From: an uncultured Aeromonadaceae bacterium
GTDB taxonomy: Bacteria; Pseudomonadota; Gammaproteobacteria; Enterobacterales; Aeromonadaceae
DNA: 64,000 nt
Assembly: GCA_945957385.1 (NCBI GenBank)
Contig: CAMFKP010000003.1
Coordinates: 62,001-126,000 of the forward strand
Reading direction: 5' to 3'
Part shown: positions 1 through 8,449 of the stretch, piece by piece
How the letters are laid out: each line of letters opens with the position of its first letter
Numbering within the stretch: the first letter of the stretch is position 1
The notes under the pieces: generated by a model
What the model was told of the DNA's origin: nothing
What the model saw: the letters and a program-made list of their open reading frames with translations, nothing else
Databases searched by the model: none
Translations under genes and position numbers: made by a program

Positions 1-13
1 ACCATTCGTTCAT
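1..13 (-). CDS. Start of the next ABC-transporter operon gene (partial)
   Basis: Only the first codons (Met-Asn-Glu-Trp) of a minus-strand gene are inside the window. The ATG at 11-13 follows an AGGAG ribosome site placed just after the stop of the permease gene. From its position in a polar amino-acid uptake operon it is probably the second permease or the ATP-binding subunit. The product cannot be told from four residues. Confidence 0.5.
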
Positions 14-22
14 GGGCTCTCC

Positions 23-664
23 TTAAACGGCCAGACGGCGCGCCTGACGCTCGGCCAGGCTCTGTGCCTTGACGAGCACGGCGATCATCAGCATGTAGAT
101 CAGGCCGGCGCCCAGAATCGGGTACAGGGGTTCATAGGTCACCGAGGCGATGCGGTTGGTGACGCGGGTCAGGTCCACCAGGCCGATGATGGCGATGGCC
201 GGGCTGCCCTTGATCAGGAACGACATCTCGTTGACCAGCGCCGGCAGGCTGACGGTAAACAGCTGCGGCAACATGATGCGGCGGAAGAACACCCACTCGG
301 TCATGCCAACGGCATGGGCCGCTTCGCGCTGATCGCGAGAGAAGTTGTTCAGCGCCGAACGCCAGATTTCGGCATTGAAGGCGGCGGTATTCAGTGTCAG
401 CGCCAGGATGGCGGCGACGTTTTTGTTCAGGTTGATGCCGATAGACGGCAGCGACAGGAACAGGAACAGCATCAGGGTCACCAGCGGGGTCGCCCGCGCC
501 AGGCTAATGTAGAGCGCCAGCAGCTGATCGACGACCGGAATGGCCTGGCGACGGATGATGGCGATAAGCAGACCGGCCGAGACACCGATGATGATGGCTA
601 TCCCGGAGATCCAGACGGTGGTCCAGGCCCCTTCCAGCAATAACAGCCATGCCTTGAGATCCAT
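23..664 (-). CDS. Polar amino-acid ABC transporter permease (HisM/GlnP type)
   Basis: This 213-residue inner-membrane protein carries the transport path of an ABC importer for polar amino acids. It has about five hydrophobic segments and the family's EAA loop around residues 110-140 (Glu-Ala-Ala-His-Ala-Val-Gly), which docks the ATPase. The start at 664 (Met-Asp-Leu-Lys) was chosen because an AGGAGG box lies six bases upstream; the frame is open further upstream, but the extra residues are basic and unlike the family. It lies downstream of the binding-protein gene (772-1632), separated by a hairpin, and a further transporter gene begins 10 bases after its stop. The substrate is not evident. 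Confidence 0.85.
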   Translation of the reverse strand: MDLKAWLLLLEGAWTTVWISGIAIIIGVSAGLLIAIIRRQAIPVVDQLLALYISLARATPLVTLMLFLFLSLPSIGINLNKNVAAILALTLNTAAFNAEIWRSALNNFSRDQREAAHAVGMTEWVFFRRIMLPQLFTVSLPALVNEMSFLIKGSPAIAIIGLVDLTRVTNRIASVTYEPLYPILGAGLIYMLMIAVLVKAQSLAERQARRLAV

Positions 665-747
665 GGAACGCCTCCTGCGACAGAAAAAGAGGGTGGTCAT
701 AAACCGGCGGCGGGGTGCGTCCTGCACTGTCATCCGCCGGCAAAGAG

Positions 748-767
748 CGGGCCGCGGACGGCCCGCA
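748..767 (-). promoter_or_regulatory. Intercistronic hairpin between binding protein and permease genes
   Basis: An 8-bp GC-only stem (748-755 with 760-767, loop CGGA) follows the stop of the binding-protein gene without a T-run. Such hairpins commonly protect the 5' cistron from 3' decay, so that binding protein is made in excess over membrane subunits. The stem is seen; the role is inferred. Confidence 0.5.
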
Positions 768-771
768 TGGA

Positions 772-1632
772 TTACTTCAGATTGGCCAGCTTGTGGAACT
801 GTTCGACCGAAGTGATGGCCCCATCCGGCAGGTTGTCAAACGGCTCGCCGAACCATTTGACCTGCAGCTCGTGCAGCTTGCCGGTCTCTTTGAGGTGCTT
901 GACGAAGCCGTTGAGGAACGCCAGCAGCTGCGGGTTGTTCTTCGGTACCGGCCAGGAGACAAAACCACCGCCGGAGACGGCTTGGCCCTTCTCGAACACG
1001 TCGCCACGGGTTTTCACCAGATCGTTAACCGAGATGACGGCGTTGATCACGTAGTCCAGGCGACCGTTAGCCAGGTCGGCGTAGGCTTCCGGGTAGGATT
1101 GGTATTCGACCACTTCACCGAGTTTGCCGCCCTTGGCTTCGAGCATCGCCTTGAGCTCGGGCAGGCGGGCCAGCAGGGCGCTGCCGGCCTGCACGCCAAC
1201 TACCTTGCCGCTCAGATCGGCCACGGACTTGATGCGATCATCGCCCTTGCGCTTGACGTAGTAGTGCTGGGCCGAGGCCACCGGGGCAACGAAGTCGAAC
1301 ACGTTCAGGCGCTCGTCGGTGACCAGGGCGCCGGTGATAGCGACGTCATACTGACCGGCAGAGACCGACGCCAGCAGGCCGGTCCACGGCAGTATGCTCT
1401 GGTCGATCTTGAACTTGGTGGCGTAGCTCTTCAGCTCCGCCAGTATGTCCTTGTGGAAACCGTCGGGCTGGCCGTCGGTGATGAAGTTAAACGGTGCATA
1501 GTCGTCTTCGGTTGCTACCTTCAGGGTACCGCGTGCCTCGATCTCTTTCAGATCGGCGGCCTGCGCCGTCAGGGTAACGGTCAGGGCCAGTCCGGCCAGA
1601 ACTGTGGCTATTGCCTTTGCTGCATGTTTCAT
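772..1632 (-). CDS. Periplasmic amino-acid-binding protein of an ABC importer
   Basis: This 286-residue protein has a classic signal peptide (Met-Lys-His-Ala-Ala-Lys, hydrophobic core, Ala-Gln-Ala-Ala cleavage near residue 26). A solute-binding family 3 fold follows: the opening Gly-Thr-Leu-Lys-Val-Ala-Thr, then Tyr-Ala-Pro-Phe-Asn-Phe, and Asp-Val-Ala-Ile-Thr-Gly in lobe 1. The substrate is probably a polar or acidic amino acid, but the sequence does not fix it. It is the first gene of a minus-strand operon with the permease at 23-664, and is divergent from the MocR-type regulator gene, which may control it. Confidence 0.85.
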   Translation of the reverse strand: MKHAAKAIATVLAGLALTVTLTAQAADLKEIEARGTLKVATEDDYAPFNFITDGQPDGFHKDILAELKSYATKFKIDQSILPWTGLLASVSAGQYDVAITGALVTDERLNVFDFVAPVASAQHYYVKRKGDDRIKSVADLSGKVVGVQAGSALLARLPELKAMLEAKGGKLGEVVEYQSYPEAYADLANGRLDYVINAVISVNDLVKTRGDVFEKGQAVSGGGFVSWPVPKNNPQLLAFLNGFVKHLKETGKLHELQVKWFGEPFDNLPDGAITSVEQFHKLANLK

Positions 1633-1920
1633 CTGCTCACCTCACTGTGACGTTCATTCCGGATAACGCAAGCGCTGTGCCAGGTGGCGTTCGCTGCGCT
1701 GAAAACGATGTTTTTCGCCCTCCTTTTCACTTCTAACGGCAATGGCCTGTTAGCGGATAGAGCCAGATTTTCATCGCCGATGGGACAGATGGTCAGGTGA
1801 TGCCTGGCGCGCTGACAACTCGGCGGCATGGCGTTTGCAGCGTGCTAAGCCATGAGGTTGCACCGGATGTCGCAACCGGATGCATTCAGGGCCGCCCCAG
1901 GGCGAGCGGAGGGAAACGGC
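1633..1920. promoter_or_regulatory. Divergent promoter region, ABC importer / MocR regulator
   Basis: The region between the two divergent genes contains an imperfect inverted repeat (CTAAC, 11 bases, GTTAG; 1733-1753) in an otherwise ordinary stretch. It could be an operator for the adjacent MocR-type regulator. No confident -35/-10 pair was identified. The upstream part of the MocR frame (1852-1920) is open and could be coding if an earlier start is used. Confidence 0.3.
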
Positions 1921-3411
1921 GTGATTGAACAGTGTGTCCTGATCGATTTTTCGGCTGATCGTGGCCTGCAGGAGCAGCTGCGTGAAGGGCTGGTGAGCAT
2001 GATTCTGGCCGGGCGGTTCCTGGCGGATGAGCCGATGCCATCGTGCCGCAGCCTGTCGGAGCAGCTTGGCGTGTCGCGCAACACGGTGGCGCTGGTCTAT
2101 GAGAGCCTGCGTGACGATGGCTACCTGATCAGTCGGCCACGCAGCGGTTACTACATCGACCCGCGCTACCTGCCTCGGCCCGGTGCTCCCGAGGCGCCGG
2201 TGGCCTTGGGTGCGACGCCGGATGCTAGCGCCCCAAATTGGGGCAACATGTTCAAGCTTTGCCCAACTGATCTGGTGGTGATTACCAAACCGGCGCAGTG
2301 GATGCGCTACGAGCACCCGTTTATCTATGGTCAGCCGGATACCTCGCTGTTTCCGATGGAGCAGTGGCGCGAGGCATCGCGCAAGGTGATGGGGGGGCTA
2401 CGTGACCACGACTGGTTGCTGGACCAGGTGGATCAGGATTGCCCGATGCTGATCGAGCAGCTGCGCACCCGGGTGCTCCCGAAGCGCGGCATCACGGCGC
2501 GGGATGACGAGATCCTGATTACCCTTGGCTCGCAAAATGCGCTGAGCATGCTGGCGCAACTGCTGATGGATCGCCAGACGCGGATCGGCGTTGAGAATCC
2601 CTGTTTTCGCGAGGCGATCAACACCTTTGCCCTGCAGGGCTGCCAGCTGGTGCCACACCATGTCGACGACGAGGGGTTGGTGCTGGGGCCGGAATCCGCC
2701 AGCTGCCAGTTTTTCTATGTGACACCGAGCCACCAGGCACCGACCGGTGTGCTGATGAGCAATGCCCGCCGCCAGGCGCTGTTGCAACAGGCGATGCGCC
2801 ATAACCAGATCCTGATCGAGGATGACTATGACTCGGAAACCAACATCGAGACCCATCCCAAGCCGGCGTTGAAGGCCCACGATCAGCATGGCCGTGTCAT
2901 CTATGTCGGCAGCTTGTCGAAGGCGCTGGCCCCCGGTCTGCGCCTCGGCTATCTGGTGGGGCCGGCCGAGCTGATCGACGAGCTGCGGGCATTACGCCGC
3001 CTGCTGTACCGTCATCCGCCGGCGAATATTCAGTACCAGATGGCCTACTTCCTGGCCCAGGGGCATTACGACAGTTTCCTGCGCCGCTACCGCGAACACT
3101 CCACGTACCGCTGGAGCCTGCTCGGCGAGGCGTTGGACAAGTACCTGCCGCAGTGTCAGCACAATGCCAACCGCGCCAGCGCCTTCTGGCTGGAGGCGCC
3201 GTCGCAGCTTAACAGTCAGAAATTGGCGTGGCGTGCCGCCCATGCCGGTGTGCTGATCGAGCCGGGACAGGGCCATTTCCTCGGCGCCGATGCGCCACAG
3301 CACAGTTTCCGTCTCGGTTTCCATGCTATCCGGCCGGAGGCGATCCGCCCCGGTATCATCAAGTTGGCCGACGCGCTGGAAAAAGAGTTGCTGCGCTGCG
3401 AACAGGGCTAA
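1921..3411 (+). CDS. MocR/PdxR-type GntR regulator with aminotransferase domain
   Basis: The protein is a fusion of an N-terminal GntR winged helix (about residues 15-75, including Ser-Leu-Ser-Glu-Gln-Leu-Gly-Val-Ser-Arg) and a fold-type I aminotransferase-like domain. The PLP lysine lies in Ser-Leu-Ser-Lys-Ala-Leu-Ala-Pro-Gly, and the cofactor-binding Asp-Asp-Tyr-Asp precedes it. MocR proteins use PLP-bound ligand sensing to control vitamin B6, GABA, taurine or amino-acid genes. I chose the GTG at 1921 because GGAGGG lies just upstream and the family HTH begins about 12 residues later; ATGs at 1852 and 1867 are in frame. It is divergent from the amino-acid importer, a plausible target. GC hairpins follow its stop. 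Confidence 0.85.
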   Translation: MIEQCVLIDFSADRGLQEQLREGLVSMILAGRFLADEPMPSCRSLSEQLGVSRNTVALVYESLRDDGYLISRPRSGYYIDPRYLPRPGAPEAPVALGATPDASAPNWGNMFKLCPTDLVVITKPAQWMRYEHPFIYGQPDTSLFPMEQWREASRKVMGGLRDHDWLLDQVDQDCPMLIEQLRTRVLPKRGITARDDEILITLGSQNALSMLAQLLMDRQTRIGVENPCFREAINTFALQGCQLVPHHVDDEGLVLGPESASCQFFYVTPSHQAPTGVLMSNARRQALLQQAMRHNQILIEDDYDSETNIETHPKPALKAHDQHGRVIYVGSLSKALAPGLRLGYLVGPAELIDELRALRRLLYRHPPANIQYQMAYFLAQGHYDSFLRRYREHSTYRWSLLGEALDKYLPQCQHNANRASAFWLEAPSQLNSQKLAWRAAHAGVLIEPGQGHFLGADAPQHSFRLGFHAIRPEAIRPGIIKLADALEKELLRCEQG

Positions 3412-3473
3412 ACGCGCCTGAGGCGCGCAGGGCAAATCGGACGCGGGCTCGGAGCGGCGAGCAGTGAGCGGAG

Positions 3474-3503
3474 CCAGGCGAACAGTGCGGACTGCTCGCC
3501 TGG
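3474..3503. terminator. Hairpin between convergent mocR-like and eptA-like genes
   Basis: An 8-bp outer stem (CCAGGCGA with TCGCCTGG) with partial inner pairing lies between two convergent genes. A second small GC stem (CGCGCC/GGCGCG) is near 3413-3428. No clear T-run follows on either strand, so this is a weak or factor-dependent terminator at best. Confidence 0.35.
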
Positions 3504-3522
3504 ATGTGGCTAGCTGGTGCCG

Positions 3523-5130
3523 TCAGCCGCCACGGCAGCGACGGAACAGATCCAGGCCCGGCTGATAGACCTGGGTCTGGATATCCAGGATCCCCAGCAC
3601 AGAGTGGAACAGGTTGTCATGGCTGATCGGTTGCTGTGCCTGCTGGCGCAGACAGTCCACATTCAGTCCTGTGCTGGCGGCAAACTGCGGCGAGATCCAC
3701 TGCACCATCGGAATGTGGGTCTGGGTCTCCGGGGCGAACGCATAGGGGGCGCCGTGCAGATAGAGGTTGTTTTCGCCCAGCGACTCGCCGTGATCGGACA
3801 TGTACCACAGGGCGCTACGGTAGCCGCTTTGCTGCTGCAACAGGCGGATCGTGCTGGCGAGGAAGTGATCGGTATACAGCAGGGTGTTGTCGTAGGCGTT
3901 GACGATGCTCTGGCGATCGCACTCCTGCAGTTTGTTGGTGCGGCAGACCGGTTTGAACTGTTCGAAGGCCTGCGGATAGCGCAGGTAGTAGGCCGGACCA
4001 TGGCTGCCCTTCTGGTGCAAGACCAGCAGCAGGTTGCCCGGCTGGCGTTGCAGCCGCTCCGCCAGTCCCTTGAGCAGGATCTCGTCGTAGCACTCATTGC
4101 CCTGACACAGTTGCGGATCCTTGGCGTTGCTCAGATCTTCGTACGGCACTCGATCACAGGCGCCCTTGCAGCCGGAGTTGTTGTCGCGCCACAGCACCGG
4201 CACACCGGCACGCTGCACCACATCGAGCAGGCTCTCCTTATGTTGGCTGCTCTTGTACTCCTCGCGTGACATCGGCGAGAACATGCAGGGCACCGAGGTG
4301 GCGGTCGCGGTACCGCAGGAGCTGGCCTGCGGGAAGTTGATGACATCGAGCTGGCGCAGTTGCGGCGTGGTGTCGCGGCTGTAGCCATCCAGGCCGAAGT
4401 TGGCGGCGCGGGCGGTTTCACCGACCACCACCACCAGCAGTAACGGTTTGTCGGCCTTGGCGGTCTGCCGCTTGGCATCCAGGCCTACCGGCTCCAGCAC
4501 CGAGGGTTTGCGGAACCAGCTGCGGTTGATGTAATCACCGGTGGCATACAGCACGTTCAGTGGCGTGAACAGGCGGCGCGTCTCTTTCTGTTCGCGGCCC
4601 CAGGAGACATAGTCATCGTAGAAAACGGCTGCATTGGCGCCGATCACCCCCATTGACAGCAGCACCATGCCAAGTCGTTGCAGCAATGCCCGCGGCAGGC
4701 GGGCGTAGCGGATCTCGGTACGCCACAGCAGTGCCGCCGGCAACACTCCCAGCCCTAGCAGATAGGCCAGCAGTTTGAGGTTGAACAGCTCGAACGCCTC
4801 GGCCGGATTGGTTTCGAATACGTTCTGCACCATGTCGCGATCGATATAGATGCCGTAACTGTTCATGAAGTAGGCCGCACCGGCATGCAGCAGCAGTAAG
4901 GTGATCAACACCGGCTTGAGCAGTCGGGGCCAGGCAAACAGCGACAACAGCAGTGTCAGCAGCGTGGTGGTGACCAGCAGCATGGAGCCGAGCATGGCCC
5001 ACTCTTGCCAACGTTGGGGTTCAAAAAAGGTCAATACCTTGTGCCAGAACGCCTGATTGCCAGACAGCACAAAGAACAGCGAGACAAGAAACACCAGGCG
5101 CAACGCGCCGATAGACGGACGAAGTGACAT
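3523..5130 (-). CDS. eptA: Lipid A phosphoethanolamine transferase (EptA/MCR family)
   Basis: This enzyme moves phosphoethanolamine from phosphatidylethanolamine to lipid A on the periplasmic face, lowering polymyxin binding. About 535 residues: five N-terminal membrane helices, then an alkaline-phosphatase-like sulfatase domain. The nucleophile Thr is in Gly-Glu-Thr-Ala-Arg-Ala, the zinc ligands Asp-His are in Ser-Asp-His-Gly-Glu-Ser, and several cysteine pairs are in place. It resembles EptA and the MCR-3 group by recall. Met at 5130 was chosen over 5193 because the perfect PmrA box at 5200-5216 would put the -10 and transcript start downstream of 5193. Whether this copy gives clinical resistance cannot be told. 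Confidence 0.85.
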   Translation of the reverse strand: MSLRPSIGALRLVFLVSLFFVLSGNQAFWHKVLTFFEPQRWQEWAMLGSMLLVTTTLLTLLLSLFAWPRLLKPVLITLLLLHAGAAYFMNSYGIYIDRDMVQNVFETNPAEAFELFNLKLLAYLLGLGVLPAALLWRTEIRYARLPRALLQRLGMVLLSMGVIGANAAVFYDDYVSWGREQKETRRLFTPLNVLYATGDYINRSWFRKPSVLEPVGLDAKRQTAKADKPLLLVVVVGETARAANFGLDGYSRDTTPQLRQLDVINFPQASSCGTATATSVPCMFSPMSREEYKSSQHKESLLDVVQRAGVPVLWRDNNSGCKGACDRVPYEDLSNAKDPQLCQGNECYDEILLKGLAERLQRQPGNLLLVLHQKGSHGPAYYLRYPQAFEQFKPVCRTNKLQECDRQSIVNAYDNTLLYTDHFLASTIRLLQQQSGYRSALWYMSDHGESLGENNLYLHGAPYAFAPETQTHIPMVQWISPQFAASTGLNVDCLRQQAQQPISHDNLFHSVLGILDIQTQVYQPGLDLFRRCRGG

Positions 5131-5199
5131 GACAGATGGACTCAATTGCTGGCCAGGGCGGGCACTGCCCAAAACAGGCGCCGATTTAACCATATCTGT

Positions 5200-5216
5200 C
5201 TTAAAAAATACTTAAG
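5200..5216 (-). promoter_or_regulatory. PmrA box upstream of eptA
   Basis: Read on the minus strand the site is CTTAAG, five bases, TTTAAG, which matches the PmrA box YTTAAK-N5-YTTAAK exactly. It lies 70 bases upstream of the preferred eptA start. PmrA is the response regulator that turns on lipid A modification in response to iron, low pH or polymyxin in enterics. A TTAAAT/TATGGT stretch just downstream could be the -10. Confidence 0.65.
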
Positions 5217-5422
5217 GAATATGCGTTACCGGGCTTTCCTGGCGATGACGGTTTAATTTTGAGTGCAACGTTTAACTCATTTTGTGGTTTCAAATGCGCC
5301 TCTAAGTGGTGTTTTCTTCAAATGAAGGCTCGTTTATCGCCAAGTGAAGCATTTGTGATGGGCTACGCAACTTCTGATGTCGAAGATTGTCCTGCGTTTT
5401 GCACTGTAATAGATCTGTGTCG

Positions 5423-5440
5423 AGGTTAAATATTTAACCT
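5423..5440. promoter_or_regulatory. Perfect 18-bp palindrome before the amylase gene
   Basis: AGGTTAAATATTTAACCT is a perfect dyad 27 bases upstream of the amylase ATG. It could be an operator or an mRNA hairpin. Its centre is AT rather than the CG usual for LacI-family operators, so the nearby LacI-type regulator is not an obvious match. The rest of the 5217-5467 gap is AT-rich, with no promoter I can assign firmly. Confidence 0.45.
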
Positions 5441-5467
5441 GATTCCAATACAACACAGGATGTAATC

Positions 5468-8341
5468 ATGACAACTCGCTTGCAGGTACATTTCGCCCGC
5501 CCAGTCAGCCAACTGGCGTTGGCGATCTCGTTGTCCCTGGCCCTGGCCGCATGCAATGGCGGCGGCTCCAGTTCGACATCGACTCCAACGCCCACGCCCA
5601 CGCCCACCCCCACCCCGACACCTACTCCGGATCCGACACCCAGCCCATCGGGCTGCGTAGCAAATCCACTGGGCACTCAGGATCTCTACCTGCGGGGCGG
5701 TATGAGCAGCTGGAATGCCGTCGCCGAGTACAAATTCAACTATGTTTGCGACCATTTTGAGCTGGTCACCGAGCTGGATGGTGATCAGGCGTTCAAGATT
5801 GCCGATGACAAGTGGTCGGCCAATACCGACTTCGGTGGCGCCAGTGACGGCACTTTGGTTGCCGGCGAGGCCAAGGGGCTGGCGCTGAAAGGCTCGAACC
5901 TGTCGTTCCCGTTCAAGGGCGTGAATAAGCTGGTGCTGGATGTCAGCAAGTCCGTGACCGAGCCGCAGCTGACGATCTACCAATGCCCGGCTAACCCGTT
6001 GGGCGAGACCGCGCTCTATCTGCGTGGTGGCATGAATGGCTGGAATGCCGATCCGGAATATGCCTTCACCTACAGTTGTGATGCCTTCTATTTGAACCTG
6101 AACGCCAGCGGGGATCTGGAGTTCAAGGTGGCCGACGCCGGCTGGAGCAAGCCGTCCAGCTTTGGTGCCGCCGATGCCAGCAACAATACCCTGACTGCGG
6201 GCAAACCGCTGGCCCTGACCAGTGATGATGCGCTGGGCACCAGCACCGGCAACCTGAAGTTCCATTTTACTGGCGATCACACGGCCAAGTTGACCCTGGC
6301 CAGCGATGGCACCAAGCCGGTATTGACGATAGGTGACAAGAGCTGGGTCAGCACCGGGCCTGGACAGGTGACCGATCCGGTTGCGCTGAGCGTGCAATAT
6401 GATTCGCGTAACAGTCAGTTCAAGCAGCCGTTCGGGTCGGTGACCGAAGGTAGCAGCATGGAGTTTGCACTGACCGCGTTGCCTGGCGTGGAGAGCGTCG
6501 AGCTGGTGGTCGAAAACCGCAAACTGGAAGGTAATCAGGACGTGCTTGAGTACAGCGAGCTGGCGCGAGTGCCGCTGACCAAGGCAACCGACGGCGATCA
6601 TGAACGCTGGAGCGGCAGTTATACCTTTGCCAACAAGGGGGTGTATGGCTACTACTTCGAAGTGACCATTGGCGGCAAGGTCTATGTCTACGAGAACAAC
6701 AAGGACGCTGTCTACTGGACATTGGAAAAGGGATCCCAAGGGGTGGGTCTGGTGGACTTCAAACCAGATGATGCCAAGAAGATTCGCCGTTATCGCCAGA
6801 CCGTTTATCTGAAGGACTTTACGGTACCGGGTTGGGCCAGCGATGCGGTCTACTACTACATCTTCCCGGAACGTTTCCGCAATGGCGATGCCAGCAACGA
6901 TCCTAAGCCGGGCAAGGATACTTATCTCGACCAGCCGGTGGAGTTCCATAGTAACTGGAATGACAAACCGTCAGTGCCGGGCGATGGCAAGAGTGACGCC
7001 AACTATAACAATGACTTCTTCGGTGGCGACTTGCAGGGCATCATCGACAAGCTCGACTACCTGGCCGATCTTGGTGTTAACACCCTGTATATCAACCCGA
7101 TTTTCGAAGCCCCGAGCAACCACAAGTACGACACTGCCGATTACCTGAATGTGGATAACAACTTCGGGACCAATGCGCTGTTCGTCACCCTGACCGCCGA
7201 AGCCAAGAGCCGTGGTATCCGCGTGGTACTCGATACCTCGCTGAACCATACCGGCAGTGACTCTGTCTACTTCGACCGTTATGGCAAGTACCCTGGGGTT
7301 GGCGCCTTTGAAGGCGGCAAACCGCATCCGGAGTCGCCGTATTACAGCTGGTACAAGTTCTTCACCGATGCGACGACGCCAGAAGCCATGTATCAGGGCT
7401 GGGTCGGTGTCTCTACGCTGCCGGAACTGGTGGAATCGGATAGCTGGAAGGCTTTCGCCTACCGCAACGAGGATTCCGTGACCAAGGTGTGGCTGGATCG
7501 CGGTCTGGCCGGCTGGCGGATGGACGTTGCGCCCTGGGTCAGTGATGACTTCTGGCGTGAATGGCGTACCGCGGTCAAGGGCAAGAATCCCGATGCGCTG
7601 ACCGTGGCCGAGACCTGGTTTGATGCCTCCAAGTTCTTCCTTGGCGACGAGTTCGATTCGACGATGAACTACATCTTCCGCAATGCTGTGCTCGATTTTG
7701 CGGCGGGTGGCGACGCCACCGGTATCTATCGCAACATGGAACTGATGCGCGAGAACTATCCGCAACAGGCGTTCTATGCGCTGATGAACCTGCTGTCGAG
7801 CCATGATGCGGCCCGGGCGCTGAACAAGTTCGGTTACACCGACACGACGACCGATGCCGCAACGATTGCTCAGGCTAAGCAGAAAGTGCGCCTGGCGGCG
7901 CTGTTCCAGATGACCTATCCGGGCGCGCCGGCGATTTTCTACGGCGATGAGGTGGGGGTGACCGGTGGCGAGGATCCGTTTAACCGCGCGACCTATCCTT
8001 GGGCGGATCTCGGCGGCAAGCCGGATAACGATCTGCTGGCCACCTACAAGAGCCTGATCCAGATGCGCAAGGATTACCCGATCCTCCGGCACGGCAGCCT
8101 CTCGGCCCCCCTGTACACCGATAGTCATGTCGTGGTGCTGCTGCGTGAGCTCAATGGGCAGAAGGCACTGGTTGTGCTGAATAACGACACCAAGGAGAGC
8201 ACGCTGAACCTGACGTTGCCTGCCGATCTGGCCGGTAGCTATCAGGATGCGTTGTCCGCCAGCAGCGTGACGGTCGGTAGCGATGGCAAGGCTGTCCTGA
8301 CGGTACCTGCGCTCTACGGCCGAGTGCTGATCGGCCAATAA
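5468..8341 (+). CDS. Outer-membrane lipoprotein alpha-amylase / neopullulanase-like GH13
   Basis: This 957-residue secreted glycosidase cleaves alpha-glucans at the cell surface. A lipoprotein signal ends in Leu-Ala-Ala-Cys (Cys29) and Asn at +2 predicts the outer membrane. A Pro-Thr linker (about 37-62) follows, then two tandem repeats starting at Cys63 and near 171, each with Tyr-Leu-Arg-Gly-Gly-Met and Trp-Asn, probably starch-binding. A CBM34-like domain precedes the GH13 barrel. Catalytic residues are Asp686 (Gly-Trp-Arg-Met-Asp), Glu715 (Val-Ala-Glu-Thr-Trp) and His779-Asp780; the Asp-Thr-Ser-Leu-Asn-His region is intact. It is monocistronic with its own terminator. Whether it prefers starch, pullulan or cyclodextrins is open. 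Confidence 0.85.
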   Translation: MTTRLQVHFARPVSQLALAISLSLALAACNGGGSSSTSTPTPTPTPTPTPTPTPDPTPSPSGCVANPLGTQDLYLRGGMSSWNAVAEYKFNYVCDHFELVTELDGDQAFKIADDKWSANTDFGGASDGTLVAGEAKGLALKGSNLSFPFKGVNKLVLDVSKSVTEPQLTIYQCPANPLGETALYLRGGMNGWNADPEYAFTYSCDAFYLNLNASGDLEFKVADAGWSKPSSFGAADASNNTLTAGKPLALTSDDALGTSTGNLKFHFTGDHTAKLTLASDGTKPVLTIGDKSWVSTGPGQVTDPVALSVQYDSRNSQFKQPFGSVTEGSSMEFALTALPGVESVELVVENRKLEGNQDVLEYSELARVPLTKATDGDHERWSGSYTFANKGVYGYYFEVTIGGKVYVYENNKDAVYWTLEKGSQGVGLVDFKPDDAKKIRRYRQTVYLKDFTVPGWASDAVYYYIFPERFRNGDASNDPKPGKDTYLDQPVEFHSNWNDKPSVPGDGKSDANYNNDFFGGDLQGIIDKLDYLADLGVNTLYINPIFEAPSNHKYDTADYLNVDNNFGTNALFVTLTAEAKSRGIRVVLDTSLNHTGSDSVYFDRYGKYPGVGAFEGGKPHPESPYYSWYKFFTDATTPEAMYQGWVGVSTLPELVESDSWKAFAYRNEDSVTKVWLDRGLAGWRMDVAPWVSDDFWREWRTAVKGKNPDALTVAETWFDASKFFLGDEFDSTMNYIFRNAVLDFAAGGDATGIYRNMELMRENYPQQAFYALMNLLSSHDAARALNKFGYTDTTTDAATIAQAKQKVRLAALFQMTYPGAPAIFYGDEVGVTGGEDPFNRATYPWADLGGKPDNDLLATYKSLIQMRKDYPILRHGSLSAPLYTDSHVVVLLRELNGQKALVVLNNDTKESTLNLTLPADLAGSYQDALSASSVTVGSDGKAVLTVPALYGRVLIGQ
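5585..5642 (+). repeat. Pro-Thr codon repeat (lipoprotein linker)
   Basis: A run of alternating CCN and ACN codons encodes a (Pro-Thr) linker between the lipidated cysteine and the first carbohydrate-binding repeat. Short tandem hexamers here (CCCACG, CCCACC) may change length by slippage. The linker probably holds the enzyme away from the outer membrane. Confidence 0.7.
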
Positions 8342-8376
8342 CCTGCTCCATTTGTTCCGTTGATGTTGACCCATTT

Positions 8377-8401
8377 GCCCCGGCATTGCCGGGGCTTTTT
8401 C
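8377..8401 (+). terminator. Rho-independent terminator after the amylase gene
   Basis: A GCCCCGG/CCGGGGC stem with a four-base loop is followed by TTTTT on the plus strand, 36 bases after the amylase stop. The minus-strand side has no T-run, so it serves the amylase transcript only. Confidence 0.85.
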
Positions 8402-8449
8402 GTACCAGACAGGCGGCGGTTGCGTCCTGCCCTCACCACGGTAATAGGG

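Noticed and set aside
5468-8386. Long minus-strand open frames opposite the amylase gene (507 and 471 codons)
   Set aside because: They are by-products of GC-rich codon use on the plus strand: no ribosome sites, low-complexity His/Gln/Arg-rich translation, no domains.
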